Assembly: GCF_000499785.1 (NCBI RefSeq)
Contig: NZ_HG726020.1
Coordinates: 709,515 to 773,514 of the forward strand
Source of the DNA: Bacteroides neonati
GTDB lineage: Bacteria > Bacteroidota > Bacteroidia > Bacteroidales > Bacteroidaceae
Reading direction: 5' to 3'
DNA length: 64,000 bases
Shown here: piece after piece, positions 43,780-52,885 of the stretch
How the letters are laid out: each line of letters begins with the position of its first letter
Position numbering within the stretch: the stretch's first letter is position 1
The notes under the pieces: generated by a model
Told to the model about the DNA's origin: nothing
Seen by the model: only the letters and a program-made list of their open reading frames with translations
Database searches by the model: none
Program-made: the position numbers and the translations under genes

Positions 43780-45351
43780 TTAGTTTCTTTGCCACCATAG
43801 TTTTGTAGCATATGTATCTGCTCCGCCCAAAAGTGTAACTGCCGCTTCGACATTCGTCTTATTGGTAGTGTACTCATTGTACGAAAATGGCAAACGATTT
43901 GGTATCTTTACCGGATACTTTGGAGTTTCGACCAGATCAAAAACTTTCGGATAACCGGTTCGTCTCATTTCACTCCACGCCTCTTGTCCCAACGGCCAAA
44001 GAGCAATCCATTTCTGTGTGATGATACGCTCTAGCTTTTCTTCGCTTGAAGCTCCATCATTCCATTTGATAGTAATGGTGCTAACAGCATTAGTAGATGG
44101 ACCCGCTGTGATAGAACTAGGATTAGTATAGTTGGCCTGTGTACTCGTGCCATCCGCTAGGTAAGTATCTGCTCCGCTTACTCCCCATTGACCGAAGGAT
44201 AGTTTGATACCTTCTTCATAAAAACTCTGAGCAGTTCCTCCCATATTCCAACCGGCCAAAGCTCCCTCTGATCTAAGGAATGCTACTTCGGAAGCATTCA
44301 TCCACATCAAACGATCTGCCTTAGCTACAGCAGGAGAAGAAAATTTACGAGCATCAGCTTGAAGAGTTATATTAATACCCGAACGCATACCGGCATATGT
44401 TATATCTCCCCATGTATCACTAGTTACTTTCCGGAAGTATTTAGATTGACGAGGATCTTTATAGCCTTGCATATAAGTAAGAATGTCTGCACATACACGA
44501 GCATCTCCATAAGCATCCCACATCACATTGAGCGGATTGCCTTTTGCATAATAGTAGCTGGCATTATCGGCATTGGAAGTAATCAAACCGATCATATGCC
44601 CAACAGCCTCTTCGGCTTTCTGCTTAGCCAGTGTAGGATTGGAGAAACGAATACGAACTGCCAAACGTAATTTTAATGAATTAGCAAACTTTACCCATTT
44701 CGTAAAATCGCCTTCGTAGGCATTATCGTACTTCTTCATCGGAGCTGCGCCCGGATTAGCAGCAATATAGTCGGTGAGCGTTGAAATAGCATAATCCAAA
44801 TCTTCAAACATATGCTTATATACCTCCTCCTGGCTGTCATATCCTACATATAGGTCTTTGTTGTTGATCTTTGAATAAGGAATAGGACCATACATATCGG
44901 TAACGCGATGCATGACTGCCACGCGAAGCAATTGTGCCCAAGCCCAATAAATACCTTCGCCGTTGGTCTGTTCCTTTACTTCACTCCATGCCTGATAAAA
45001 ACCAGGTACAATATCTTGAAACGGAGCAGAGTACCAACTGGTAGGAACCACATACAGAGGTGGGTTCTTGGCTGCACTCCAACCATCGTTCGTAAACATC
45101 ATGTAGCGGCTATACATATCACCCACCAGATTTTCGTCCATCTGATAGTTGTTCTCCTGAGCCGAAACAACAAAATCGGTCATTTGAGGGAAAAATGCTC
45201 CCAACAAATAATTATCTCCTTCGAAATCCTCTTTCGAGACTTGTCCGATCGGACGATTCAAACTGCTATCATCCATGCATGAGCCTAAAATAGAAGCTCC
45301 TGCAAACAGAGAGCCCAAGGCCATCACTTTTATCAAATATTTATTTCTCAT
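43780..45351 (-). CDS. SusD/RagB-family surface lipoprotein (PUL2)
   Basis: The start is set at 45351 (523 residues); an in-frame ATG further up at 45468 overlaps the susC end and lacks a signal. Lipobox LGSC places Cys25, followed by the acidic MDDSS. Conserved SusD elements include ITQKWIALWPLGQEAWSEMR and the long N-terminal helices. It is the lid of the broken SusC transporter; without SusC it may be at the surface but non-functional. It is the second gene of the PUL2 operon, 10 bases after susC. Confidence 0.93.
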   Translation of the reverse strand: MRNKYLIKVMALGSLFAGASILGSCMDDSSLNRPIGQVSKEDFEGDNYLLGAFFPQMTDFVVSAQENNYQMDENLVGDMYSRYMMFTNDGWSAAKNPPLYVVPTSWYSAPFQDIVPGFYQAWSEVKEQTNGEGIYWAWAQLLRVAVMHRVTDMYGPIPYSKINNKDLYVGYDSQEEVYKHMFEDLDYAISTLTDYIAANPGAAPMKKYDNAYEGDFTKWVKFANSLKLRLAVRIRFSNPTLAKQKAEEAVGHMIGLITSNADNASYYYAKGNPLNVMWDAYGDARVCADILTYMQGYKDPRQSKYFRKVTSDTWGDITYAGMRSGINITLQADARKFSSPAVAKADRLMWMNASEVAFLRSEGALAGWNMGGTAQSFYEEGIKLSFGQWGVSGADTYLADGTSTQANYTNPSSITAGPSTNAVSTITIKWNDGASSEEKLERIITQKWIALWPLGQEAWSEMRRTGYPKVFDLVETPKYPVKIPNRLPFSYNEYTTNKTNVEAAVTLLGGADTYATKLWWQRN

Positions 45352-45361
45352 TGTCTTCGAT

Positions 45362-46738
45362 TTAAAATTGAAATTTAACACTGAAGCCGAAGTTACGTAA
45401 ACTTGGTTGCATAAAATAGTCCAAACCTTGATAGTATGTACCTGTAGAGGCAGTAGATTCGGGGTCAAACGGTGCCTTGCAGTAAATCATCAACAGATTA
45501 CGTCCTACAAGAGATAAATTCAGATTCAGTTTATTGTTGAACCATTTAGCGGGCAATGTATACCCCAAAGAAACTTCTTGCAAACGCACATTAGTAGCGC
45601 TGTATACATATTGAGAAAGAATACCGTTGGATCCACCCACAACAGAGAAGTATTTCTGTGTATCTACCACCCCATTATTAACCGGAACACCACCATTGTT
45701 GCGTATATCTGCACTATGTTGCGAAACACCGTACTGATCAAGAATAGCTTGTGTTTGAGACATAACAATACCTCCAAAACGAGCCGAAACCATCACACCA
45801 AGATTGATACCTTTATAACTAAAATCATTACGGAATCCCAAATTGCTTGATGGTAATACGCTACCTACCTTCTCGGGATCAGTCAGCGTTTCTGATTCTA
45901 CATTTTTAGTATCCGGATTAATCCAGACATAGCCCTCTTGATCTCTTTTCAAACGGTTAGTTACGTACAAGTCGCCCATCGTACCACCCGGTTTCAGGAT
46001 GTACTGACAACCGTCATTTCCACCTTTTCTGATTTGATCGATTGAATAGTAATTACCATCGGACGCCAGATAACGATCTAACAACGAGGTGATCTTGTTT
46101 TTATTGAACGAAAAGGTTACATTAGAGTTCCATCCGAAATCGCCCCAACGTTCGTTAAATCCAAGAGCAAACTCCATACCCCAGTTTCGTACATTACCCG
46201 ATTGTGCATACATCTCGGTATAAGTAGACGACGCAGACAAAGGAACTGTAATAGTCTGATTTTTAGTGTTTGAACGATACCAGGTTACATCTAAATTCAA
46301 TTTATTATTGAAGAATTTGGCATTCAATCCTGCTTCCCATGAATTGGTTCTTTCGGGATATAACTTATCGAGCGGACGATAAGACTTGGTATTCCATTTG
46401 CCTGTAGCCGGATCCCACTTATAAGAAAAAGGAGAGGTAAGCCCATTAGGGATACCCGAACCAACAGAAGCGTACGAACCACGTATCTTTAGATAACTAA
46501 TAAATTGGGGGAGGTCAACCATTTCGCTAATAACGCCCGACAAACCGATAGAAGGATAAGGGAACGAACGGTCGGGCATGCCGATCAAGGAAGAGTCCCA
46601 GTCGTTACGACCTGTCAGAGTCAGATAAATCATACTTTTCCATCCCATTTCTACGCTGGCAAAGATAGAAGTAACACGATGTTTCGGTGCTCCTGCAAAA
46701 ACCGGATACGAATCGCGTCCATTCTTATCGATCCTCAA
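45362..46738 (-). pseudogene. 3' fragment of interrupted PUL2 susC
   Basis: About 450 codons encode the C-terminal half of a SusC barrel (GRNDWDSSLIG, LKIRGSYASVGSGIPNG, terminal SVKFQF). The first in-frame codons belong to the end of an insertion element that occupies 46733-48319. Joining 46727 to 48320 (removing the element and one copy of the 5-bp duplication) gives an uninterrupted frame with the 5' fragment. There is no signal peptide here, so this piece cannot reach the outer membrane on its own even if translated from its TTG codon. Confidence 0.93.
46728..46732. repeat. Target-site duplication, left copy (TCGAT)
   Basis: TCGAT directly precedes the left inverted repeat of the element and matches 48320-48324 exactly. 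Confidence 0.92.
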
Positions 46739-46902
46739 ATCCGCAGCTAATTTATAACTGATTCAAATAGCGATTTAATTCACCTAATAGTTCCTACTCG
46801 TAGCTTTTCCCCCTGCTTTTCTCCTTGATTTCAGGTTATAGGGCATAGCTTCCCCTTTCCCCAGTTAGCTGAAGGCATAAGTAATCCCACGAAAAGTTGT
46901 TT

Positions 46903-48186
46903 TTACGGACTCCAAAGCAACTTGTATGGTTTGTCGGAATAAATATTGAGTACCCATTGTCTGCCTGTCTTTACCCATTTCGCAGGAACTGTAATGAATC
47001 GAAAGATAAATCGTTTGACTCGGCTTACCGGTTCAATATCTTCAAACACGGCTGCAACCTTCTCAATAAGGTAAGCATAAAAGTTTTTAGCCATGGCTGT
47101 AAGTAGCAGGAATACTGTATTCTCTTTGAGGAATGAACAGGGAAGATGACTCCACCCGAAATCGTTATTCATCATGTCGAATGTTCTTTCACAGGCTCCA
47201 CGAGCATTGTAGAAGAGTACAATGTCTTTTTCAGAACTTTCATGGTCATTGGTTAAGATGCACCGATAGGTGTATTCACCATCAAATAGGTCCAATTGGT
47301 TGTCCTTACGCTTTTGCCTTTGAATAACAAGTCGGTAGTTTTCTTCTTGCAAAAAGGAAGTAAAAGGTATGGAGGTCACTTCATAATTCTCGAAGTTGAT
47401 TTCTTCTTTTTTCCAATCTGTGATTTTCGTCATTTCTTCATACAGAGACTGACATTTGCCGGCTCGTATGTAGAACTTGTTGCAGTAGCCATGTGTCATA
47501 CGGATAATCTCTTCCGAATAAGAACCACAGTCCATCCGGCAACGGTCTATGAATATTCCCCTATCGGCCAAACGACGAAAAGTCCGTTGGAGCGTATCCG
47601 CTTGACGAAAACGGACATTTGCGTTTGCGGCCCGATTTTCCACACCAACAATGTTACCACCAATAGTTGCCGTGCCGGGGAAATAACCACGTTTTTTCTT
47701 GTAAGAATACTGAGTGTCATACTTTTCTGTGGGAATAAACTGGTGGTCGAAGTCCAAGTTATAAAGCGTGTTTGGCTTGAGTTGTTCTGTTTGAAGGAGC
47801 ATATCGAGCATCAAACTATTAAGCTGTTCCGCCTTATTGAAAGCATAGCTTGCTCCTTTTTGGGAAGTATAGTGGATATCCAATTCTGCGAGTTCTTTTA
47901 TGCCTCTCAATAAAGTATCCGGACTGGGGATTTCAGTATCCGGGCGTAATTCAAGATGTTTGCCAAGGTGTTTGCCGATATCTTCGATGTGGTCACCGCC
48001 GCAATAGTAGATCCAAAATAGGCTCGAAATAATTTCGCTATATTGGTAACCGGCGTAGGAAGAACGTAATCCTAAAGATTTATCGATCACGGAATTCAGT
48101 CCTAAACGAGAAAATTCATCCATTGCGTAAAATATACCCCCAAAAGGAGTGATATTATCTGATTTTATGGCTATTTTTGTTGTCAT
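46903..48186 (-). CDS. IS1380-family transposase
   Basis: The start is ATG at 48186 (427 residues; a GTG at 48192 is also in frame). DDE residues: LDFDHQF near residue 145, RMDCGSYS near 220 and the Glu of NARGACERTFDMM near 335, with the following NNDFGWSHLPC block that is diagnostic of IS1380 transposases. The frame is complete. It catalyses cut-and-paste transposition of the element. It has no partner gene. Confidence 0.95.
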   Translation of the reverse strand: MTTKIAIKSDNITPFGGIFYAMDEFSRLGLNSVIDKSLGLRSSYAGYQYSEIISSLFWIYYCGGDHIEDIGKHLGKHLELRPDTEIPSPDTLLRGIKELAELDIHYTSQKGASYAFNKAEQLNSLMLDMLLQTEQLKPNTLYNLDFDHQFIPTEKYDTQYSYKKKRGYFPGTATIGGNIVGVENRAANANVRFRQADTLQRTFRRLADRGIFIDRCRMDCGSYSEEIIRMTHGYCNKFYIRAGKCQSLYEEMTKITDWKKEEINFENYEVTSIPFTSFLQEENYRLVIQRQKRKDNQLDLFDGEYTYRCILTNDHESSEKDIVLFYNARGACERTFDMMNNDFGWSHLPCSFLKENTVFLLLTAMAKNFYAYLIEKVAAVFEDIEPVSRVKRFIFRFITVPAKWVKTGRQWVLNIYSDKPYKLLWSP

Positions 48187-48246
48187 ATGCACAAGTACCT
48201 TTATGGTTTGTTTGGTAGCACTAATTTAGGTGAATCTTGTGACATA

Positions 48247-48287
48247 ACCAAACCTTGAGGATGTTATTCATCCTCAAGTGTTTGGAT
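48247..48287. repeat. Stable hairpin upstream of the transposase
   Basis: CCAAACCTTGAGGATG pairs with CATCCTCAAGTGTTTGG (10-bp perfect core CTTGAGGATG, a one-base bulge and six further pairs) around a 5-base loop. It lies inside the element near its right end and may shield the transposase gene from read-in transcription from susC. Confidence 0.7.
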
Positions 48288-50268
48288 TCTCTGAAAATAA
48301 TATGACTGCGGATTTAAGGTCGATATTGAAATAATTAAAAACATTCGGCATTGCTCCCAAAGCACCTTGATAGCCGGCAATACTGGAAGAAGTCTGTGTG
48401 AAACTAGTACCCATATTGGCTGCAATTGAATAGTCTCCAATACGTTTATTTATATTCAACATCAAATCGGCATATACTTGCTGATCATTTGATTTATCAA
48501 ATCGATAGAATCCTGTTTCGCTGGCAAACAATGTATTAGTGGATGCATAACGCTTCTCTTCATAATCCGCATTCGCATTATCAACACGTACACGTCCGGT
48601 AGCGTCTAGCCAGTCAAGTATCTGATATTTCAAAGTGGCATTGGCCATATAGCGTTGTTTTTTTGAACCATGTTGCATACGTTTGGCAATCCAGTATGGG
48701 TTTTGCATCTGCATGCCTTGTCCACCCCAGTTCCAGTTCTGAACATTGATTTTACGGCCTTCGTCGTAAGTTTCAAACATTCTGACAGCGTTGAAGTCTT
48801 CGCCACGTGGAAACAAATACACAGCCGGAAGTGGATTAAAATACTGTCCTTGTGCAATCATGTTTTGATCGTTCTGAATGATATAACTAAAGCCAACATC
48901 AAGCGTCATTTTGTTATCAAGAAAACTAGTCGTATTTCTCACATTAAAATTATAACGATCATATTTATTATCGACGATCAATCCGGACGCATTGGTTGTA
49001 CCAACCGAAAGATAGGTTTGATTCTTATCCGTCCCTACAGACATAGAAACGGTATTTTGCACATTCACACCTGTATTGAAAAACTTCTCTGGATTATAGT
49101 CGGTAGCTGTTCCTTTTTCGCCCCAACTCATGAAAGTATTCGGTTGATTTCCATATTGGTTTTGGAATTGAGGCATGATAAAGGGTTTAGAAAAGGTTGT
49201 GCTATTTGAAATATTTACTCTCACTCGTCCTTCTTTACCTTTTTTTGTTGTAATCAGCACTACACCTTGAGCGGCAGTCGATCCGTATAACGCCGCTGCT
49301 GCCGGACCACTCAACACCGACATACTTTCAATATCGTCGGGGTTAATATCCGAGATACCTTCACCTTTAGGTTGCGTTGAGTAGAGACCTGCGGTTGAGC
49401 CGTTATTTACATTAAAGATAGGTACACCGTCAATTACATATAATGCATTATTGTCTGAAGAGATAGACTTGACTCCACGCATCACAACACGCGTAGCACC
49501 ACCCATACCTGATGAAGAGGCATTGATATTCACACCGGCCACTTTGCCTGCCAATGCATTCATAAAGTTGGCATCTTTTACAGTTGTCAAATCATCGCCT
49601 TTCACCTCCTGTACATTATAGCTCAACGCTTTTTGCGAACGCTTAATACCCAGAGCAGTAACGACAACTTCATCAAGAACTTTCGTATCCTCGAGCATGA
49701 CAATCTTCAAAGGCTTATTGTCCATTATACGAATATCTTGCGATGCATATCCAATATACGAAACTTCGATAACATCACCCTTGGGCACTACAATAGAGAA
49801 ATTTCCATCGATATTTGTAATAGTTCCGTTGGCCGCACCTTTGGCCAATATACTAACTCCAATAAGTGGTTCGCCTTTGGCATCTGATACATTTCCTGTT
49901 ACGGTGAGCTTCACTTGTTGATTTACCGACATGTCATCTTTCCCCTTACTGGAAAGAACCAGATGTTTATCTGCCACCGAATAAGAGACATTGGTACCTT
50001 TAAACAAACGATTCATGACCGAAATGATTTTTTCATTCGAGGCTTTAATAGAAACCATTTTATCCGGATTAACATCCTTCGTGCTGTAAACCACAGAGAG
50101 CGATGTTTGCCGCCCTATTTCATTTAATACACTTCCGAGCGAAGCATTGGTTACGTCGATATTTATGCGGGCCTCTTGCGCCGAAGCAACAACAAAAGCC
50201 GGAATCGACAATAGAAAAAATAACAAGTACTGAAACTTGTGTTTCATGTTTTTCTTCATTTTGTACAT
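48274..50268 (-). pseudogene. 5' fragment of interrupted PUL2 susC with STN domain
   Basis: The frame encodes a signal peptide (about 1-30) and an STN domain (ARINIDVTNASLGSVLNEIG and following, about 32-110) for contact with an anti-sigma factor. A carboxypeptidase-like domain (VTGNVSDAKGEPLIGVSILA), TonB box (LDEVVVTALGIKRSQKA), plug and the first third of the barrel follow. It runs 15 codons into the element and stops at 48274. The native sequence should continue NYFNID then KNGRDSYP. The whole restored protein would be about 1104 residues. The fragment may still insert a plug without a functional barrel. Confidence 0.94.
48320..48324. repeat. Target-site duplication, right copy (TCGAT)
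   Basis: TCGAT directly follows the right inverted repeat and matches 46728-46732. Confidence 0.92.
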
Positions 50269-50466
50269 TTTAAGTTAGTGAAATGTTTTAAATAGTAAAT
50301 GTCTATATTGATAAGCCTTGAGAAGCTATCAATAGAAAGAAAGTTTTTTTTAAGGAGCACTATTCATACATTAGATTTTTTGTTTAACAATACAGTTTTC
50401 TCAATTTTATTATAATACAGTTTTGTCGTTTTATATACTAAAACATATAACGAATATTTTTTGCAT

Positions 50467-50510
50467 AAAAAAAGAGCCACACCTAAAACATGTAGGTATG
50501 GCACTTTTTT
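50467..50510 (-). terminator. Terminator between fecR-like gene and PUL2 susC
   Basis: AAAAGTGCCATACCTA on the minus strand pairs with TAGGTGTGGCTCTTTT (one mismatch) across a 7-base loop, followed by T. It separates the anti-sigma gene from susC, so susC needs its own sigma-dependent promoter in 50269-50466, where no TAnnTTTG element was found. Confidence 0.82.
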
Positions 50511-50525
50511 AATAGCTTCCGTTCT

Positions 50526-51512
50526 TTATTTTTTCCTCATCAAATAAACTTGCTTGGCTTCTTTTCGATACGTCAACCGATCTGTCAATGATATAACAGC
50601 CAATATATCCTCAATATGATCATCTGTTGAAAACTGACAGGTAAAGCGTTCGTTTTTAATTTGATTATCAACAAATATAAAATGCACATCAAAATGCTTC
50701 TCCAAAGCTGCCACAATATTAGCCACAGTAGCTTGCTCAAATATTAGTTTGCCATTAATCCATAAAAGAACATCTGCAGGAGTTGCATATTCTTTTAATT
50801 CCGCTTTACGTGTCTTTACATCCACATCCAATGTCTGTCCCGGCTTCAAAATAAAACCCTCACCTGCAATATTAGGATCGTCTACACACACTGAACCACT
50901 TAATAAAGTAGTCACTACACGTTCTTCGGTAGCATGTGCACGTACATTAAACTTAGTACCTAATACCGACACATTGATGTTTTTACTATGCACTATAAAA
51001 GGAGTATATTCATTACGCTTCACCTCAAAGTAAGCTTCTCCAATTAAATCGACAGAACGATTATTGCTCCAAAATTCCTTCTTATAAGCTAATTGAGTAG
51101 AAGAATTCAACCAAACATGTGTACCATCGGGCAAAAGAACCTGAGCGCGCTGCCCCGGTTCGGTAGACACGATGTAAGAATCTGCATGTTTGTGGGAATA
51201 CCAGGCAAAGACACCAACGGCAAAAACAGCCCCTATCAGAAAAGCCGCTACATTCGCAACATATCTCTTCCTGCCGAAGAAGAATTTCGGCTTCAGCTCT
51301 TTTTTCTTAAGACTCCTTTTGAATACAGCAAGAGACTTCTCGGTGTCTACCGCATTCATAGCAGCCTCCCGATCGCTTAAAAAAAGTATGTAATACAGAT
51401 CTTCGAGTGTTTTTCTATTTGCAGCCGATGCTTCAGACCAAGCTTCTACCTGAGTGCACTCTTCCTGACTGGCTTTGCCCTTCAGGTAATTCATTAAAAT
51501 CGACTCATCCAT
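50526..51512 (-). CDS. FecR-family anti-sigma factor (PUL2)
   Basis: The 328-residue protein has a cytoplasmic N-terminal part (about 1-84) that holds the sigma factor, one transmembrane helix (about 85-105) and a periplasmic FecR domain (about 115-230; STEPGQRAQVLLPDGTHVWL, SVLGTKFNVRA). A C-terminal DUF4974-type domain follows (about 250-325; FEQATVANIVAALEKHF) that contacts the STN domain of SusC. It should release the ECF sigma factor when the transporter is loaded. It is read in the same direction as susC but opposite to the sigma gene. Confidence 0.95.
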   Translation of the reverse strand: MDESILMNYLKGKASQEECTQVEAWSEASAANRKTLEDLYYILFLSDREAAMNAVDTEKSLAVFKRSLKKKELKPKFFFGRKRYVANVAAFLIGAVFAVGVFAWYSHKHADSYIVSTEPGQRAQVLLPDGTHVWLNSSTQLAYKKEFWSNNRSVDLIGEAYFEVKRNEYTPFIVHSKNINVSVLGTKFNVRAHATEERVVTTLLSGSVCVDDPNIAGEGFILKPGQTLDVDVKTRKAELKEYATPADVLLWINGKLIFEQATVANIVAALEKHFDVHFIFVDNQIKNERFTCQFSTDDHIEDILAVISLTDRLTYRKEAKQVYLMRKK

Positions 51513-51580
51513 TATCTTCCAAACAACGGTTATTACCTAACATATAATACCTATTTCAATAGGTAATACATTTATGAGGA

Positions 51581-51588
51581 CAAAGATA
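51581..51588 (-). promoter_or_regulatory. -7 promoter element for the fecR-like gene
   Basis: The minus strand reads TATCTTTG, matching TAnnTTTG, 69 bases before the ATG at 51512. The leader contains a small palindrome (TACCTAT/ATAGGTA at 51548-51565). Confidence 0.6.
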
Positions 51589-51629
51589 CTAAACCAGAAA
51601 CAAAAAATATATATTTATTTAAAAATCAT

Positions 51630-51660
51630 TTTGCTGATCGCGAAATTTAGAGTACGTTTG
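51630..51660 (+). promoter_or_regulatory. Promoter for the ECF sigma gene
   Basis: TTTG at 51630-51633, a 19-bp spacer and TACGTTTG at 51653-51660, an exact Bacteroides consensus. Predicted start near 51667, 17 bases before the ATG. Confidence 0.8.
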
Positions 51661-51683
51661 CTTAAGATATATGGAATAAAAGA

Positions 51684-52286
51684 ATGACCCAAACTTACCT
51701 AAAATCGAATGTTGAAGACAACGAAGCCATTATCACTGCCTTAAACAGAGGTGATGAGACTGTATTTGATGATGTTTATCGTTACTACTTCCGCGGATTG
51801 TGCGGATTTTGTTCACAGTATGTAGCGGCGGCCGAAGCCGAAGAAATCGTACAAGACACCATGATGTGGCTATGGGAAAACAGAACAAAACTGGTTGCTC
51901 ACCTAACATTGAAAACACTCCTTTTTACGATTGTCAAGAACAAAGCGCTGAACCGTATTTCGCACCTTGAAATAAAACGCCGGGTGCACCAAGAAATTGC
52001 CGACAAATACGAAAGCGAATTTACTTCACCCGACCTATACCTGAACAATGAATTGTTTCAAGTATACGAGCACGCACTTAGCAAACTTTCATTCGAATTC
52101 CGACAAGCTTATGAGATGAATAGAAAGGAGAACATGACGCACAAAGAAATAGCTCAAAAACTAAATGTATCGCATCAAACGGTAAATTATCGCATCTCGC
52201 AAGCTTTAAAAATATTAAGAGTAGAATTGAAAGATTACTTACCCCTGTTCCTTTTGTTTTCTTATTGGAATAAATTCCTCCTTTAA
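51684..52286 (+). CDS. ECF sigma-70-family RNA polymerase sigma factor (PUL2 regulator)
   Basis: The 200-residue protein has sigma region 2 (FDDVYRYYFRGLCGFCSQY; AEEIVQDTMMWLWENR, about 25-80) and region 4.2 (MTHKEIAQKLNVSHQTVNYR with its helix-turn-helix, about 150-180). The STN-bearing SusC fragment and FecR-like gene at its side mark it as a transporter-coupled ECF factor that would activate PUL2 in response to substrate. It reads away from fecR, which is unusual, since the sigma and FecR genes are normally in one direction. Confidence 0.95.
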   Translation: MTQTYLKSNVEDNEAIITALNRGDETVFDDVYRYYFRGLCGFCSQYVAAAEAEEIVQDTMMWLWENRTKLVAHLTLKTLLFTIVKNKALNRISHLEIKRRVHQEIADKYESEFTSPDLYLNNELFQVYEHALSKLSFEFRQAYEMNRKENMTHKEIAQKLNVSHQTVNYRISQALKILRVELKDYLPLFLLFSYWNKFLL

Positions 52287-52292
52287 AACAGC

Positions 52293-52829
52293 TTATCCAT
52301 TATGTTGCATACGAATTAGCAATGACGTATCAAAACCATTTGACTGCAACCGATCTATGATAGGCTGATATAGCGACTCATCCATCGTCTTTGTACGACA
52401 TAATACCCATAAAGTAGAACGCCGGGGGTTAGAAACTACCACCCAAGAGTAATCGGAAGCTAAATCGATAATCCAGTACTTACCATAAAAGGGGCGGAAG
52501 AAACTCACTTTCAGACGGGCGTTTCCAAAGCCTTCAACAATCACAGCACGACCGTTAGCCCTCTTAAGTTTACCATTTTTATAGCCCGAGTTAATCACTT
52601 TAACATAGTCTTCTTTAAGTACATAAAGAGCCGACACATCGGTCATACCCTTCTCGAACCACTGAGGGTAGCTCGATATCTCGTACCATACTCCCATGTA
52701 GCGCTCTAAGTCAACAAACGGAACGGTGTGTATATCTTCGGTAAGAGGTGTCTTTATCATTGGCTTATTGTTATATATCGATTCACATATCAGTTGCTTA
52801 CTCTTATTATTTGAGAGATGATCTACCAT
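52293..52829 (-). CDS. blc: Lipocalin (Blc-like)
   Basis: The protein carries the lipocalin N-terminal signature YMGVWYEISSYPQWFEKG and the TDY-like segment SALYVLKEDYVKV; the later YWIIDLASDYSWVVVSNPRR is the second conserved block and matches bacterial lipocalins (Blc). These bind hydrophobic ligands in the envelope. This copy has no lipoprotein signal, so it may be cytosolic. Two starts are possible: ATG at 52829 (178 residues) or ATG at 52760 (155 residues); a 24-bp inverted repeat covers the first. The conserved domain begins after 52760, so the shorter form is plausible. Confidence 0.88.
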   Translation of the reverse strand: MVDHLSNNKSKQLICESIYNNKPMIKTPLTEDIHTVPFVDLERYMGVWYEISSYPQWFEKGMTDVSALYVLKEDYVKVINSGYKNGKLKRANGRAVIVEGFGNARLKVSFFRPFYGKYWIIDLASDYSWVVVSNPRRSTLWVLCRTKTMDESLYQPIIDRLQSNGFDTSLLIRMQHNG

Positions 52830-52860
52830 ACATCACCTCTCAAATAATAAGAGTAAGCAA
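52794..52860. repeat. 24-bp perfect inverted repeat at the lipocalin start
   Basis: Arms 52794-52817 (starts TTGCTTACTC) and 52837-52860 (ends GAGTAAGCAA) are exact reverse complements separated by 19 bases. The potential ATG at 52829 lies in the loop. No T tract follows on either strand, so it is not a simple terminator. Confidence 0.9.
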
Positions 52861-52885
52861 TTATTCATACTCGCAAGTGATGTAA

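Larger units (their letters stand above)
46733..48319 (-). mobile_element. IS1380-family insertion sequence, intact
   Basis: The 1587-bp element has terminal inverted repeats CCTCAAATCCGCAG (46733-46746) and, at the right end, the complement CCTTAAATCCGCAG (48306-48319), differing at one base. It is flanked by the 5-bp duplication TCGAT and encodes one DDE transposase of 427 residues. All features are complete, so insertion is recent. It sits inside the PUL2 susC gene, with the transposase co-oriented with susC. IS1380-type elements in Bacteroides are known to carry outward promoters. Confidence 0.95.

Noticed and set aside
45352..45468. Extended N-terminus of the PUL2 SusD starting at 45468
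   Set aside because: It overlaps the end of susC and has no signal peptide, whereas the ATG at 45351 begins a standard lipoprotein signal.
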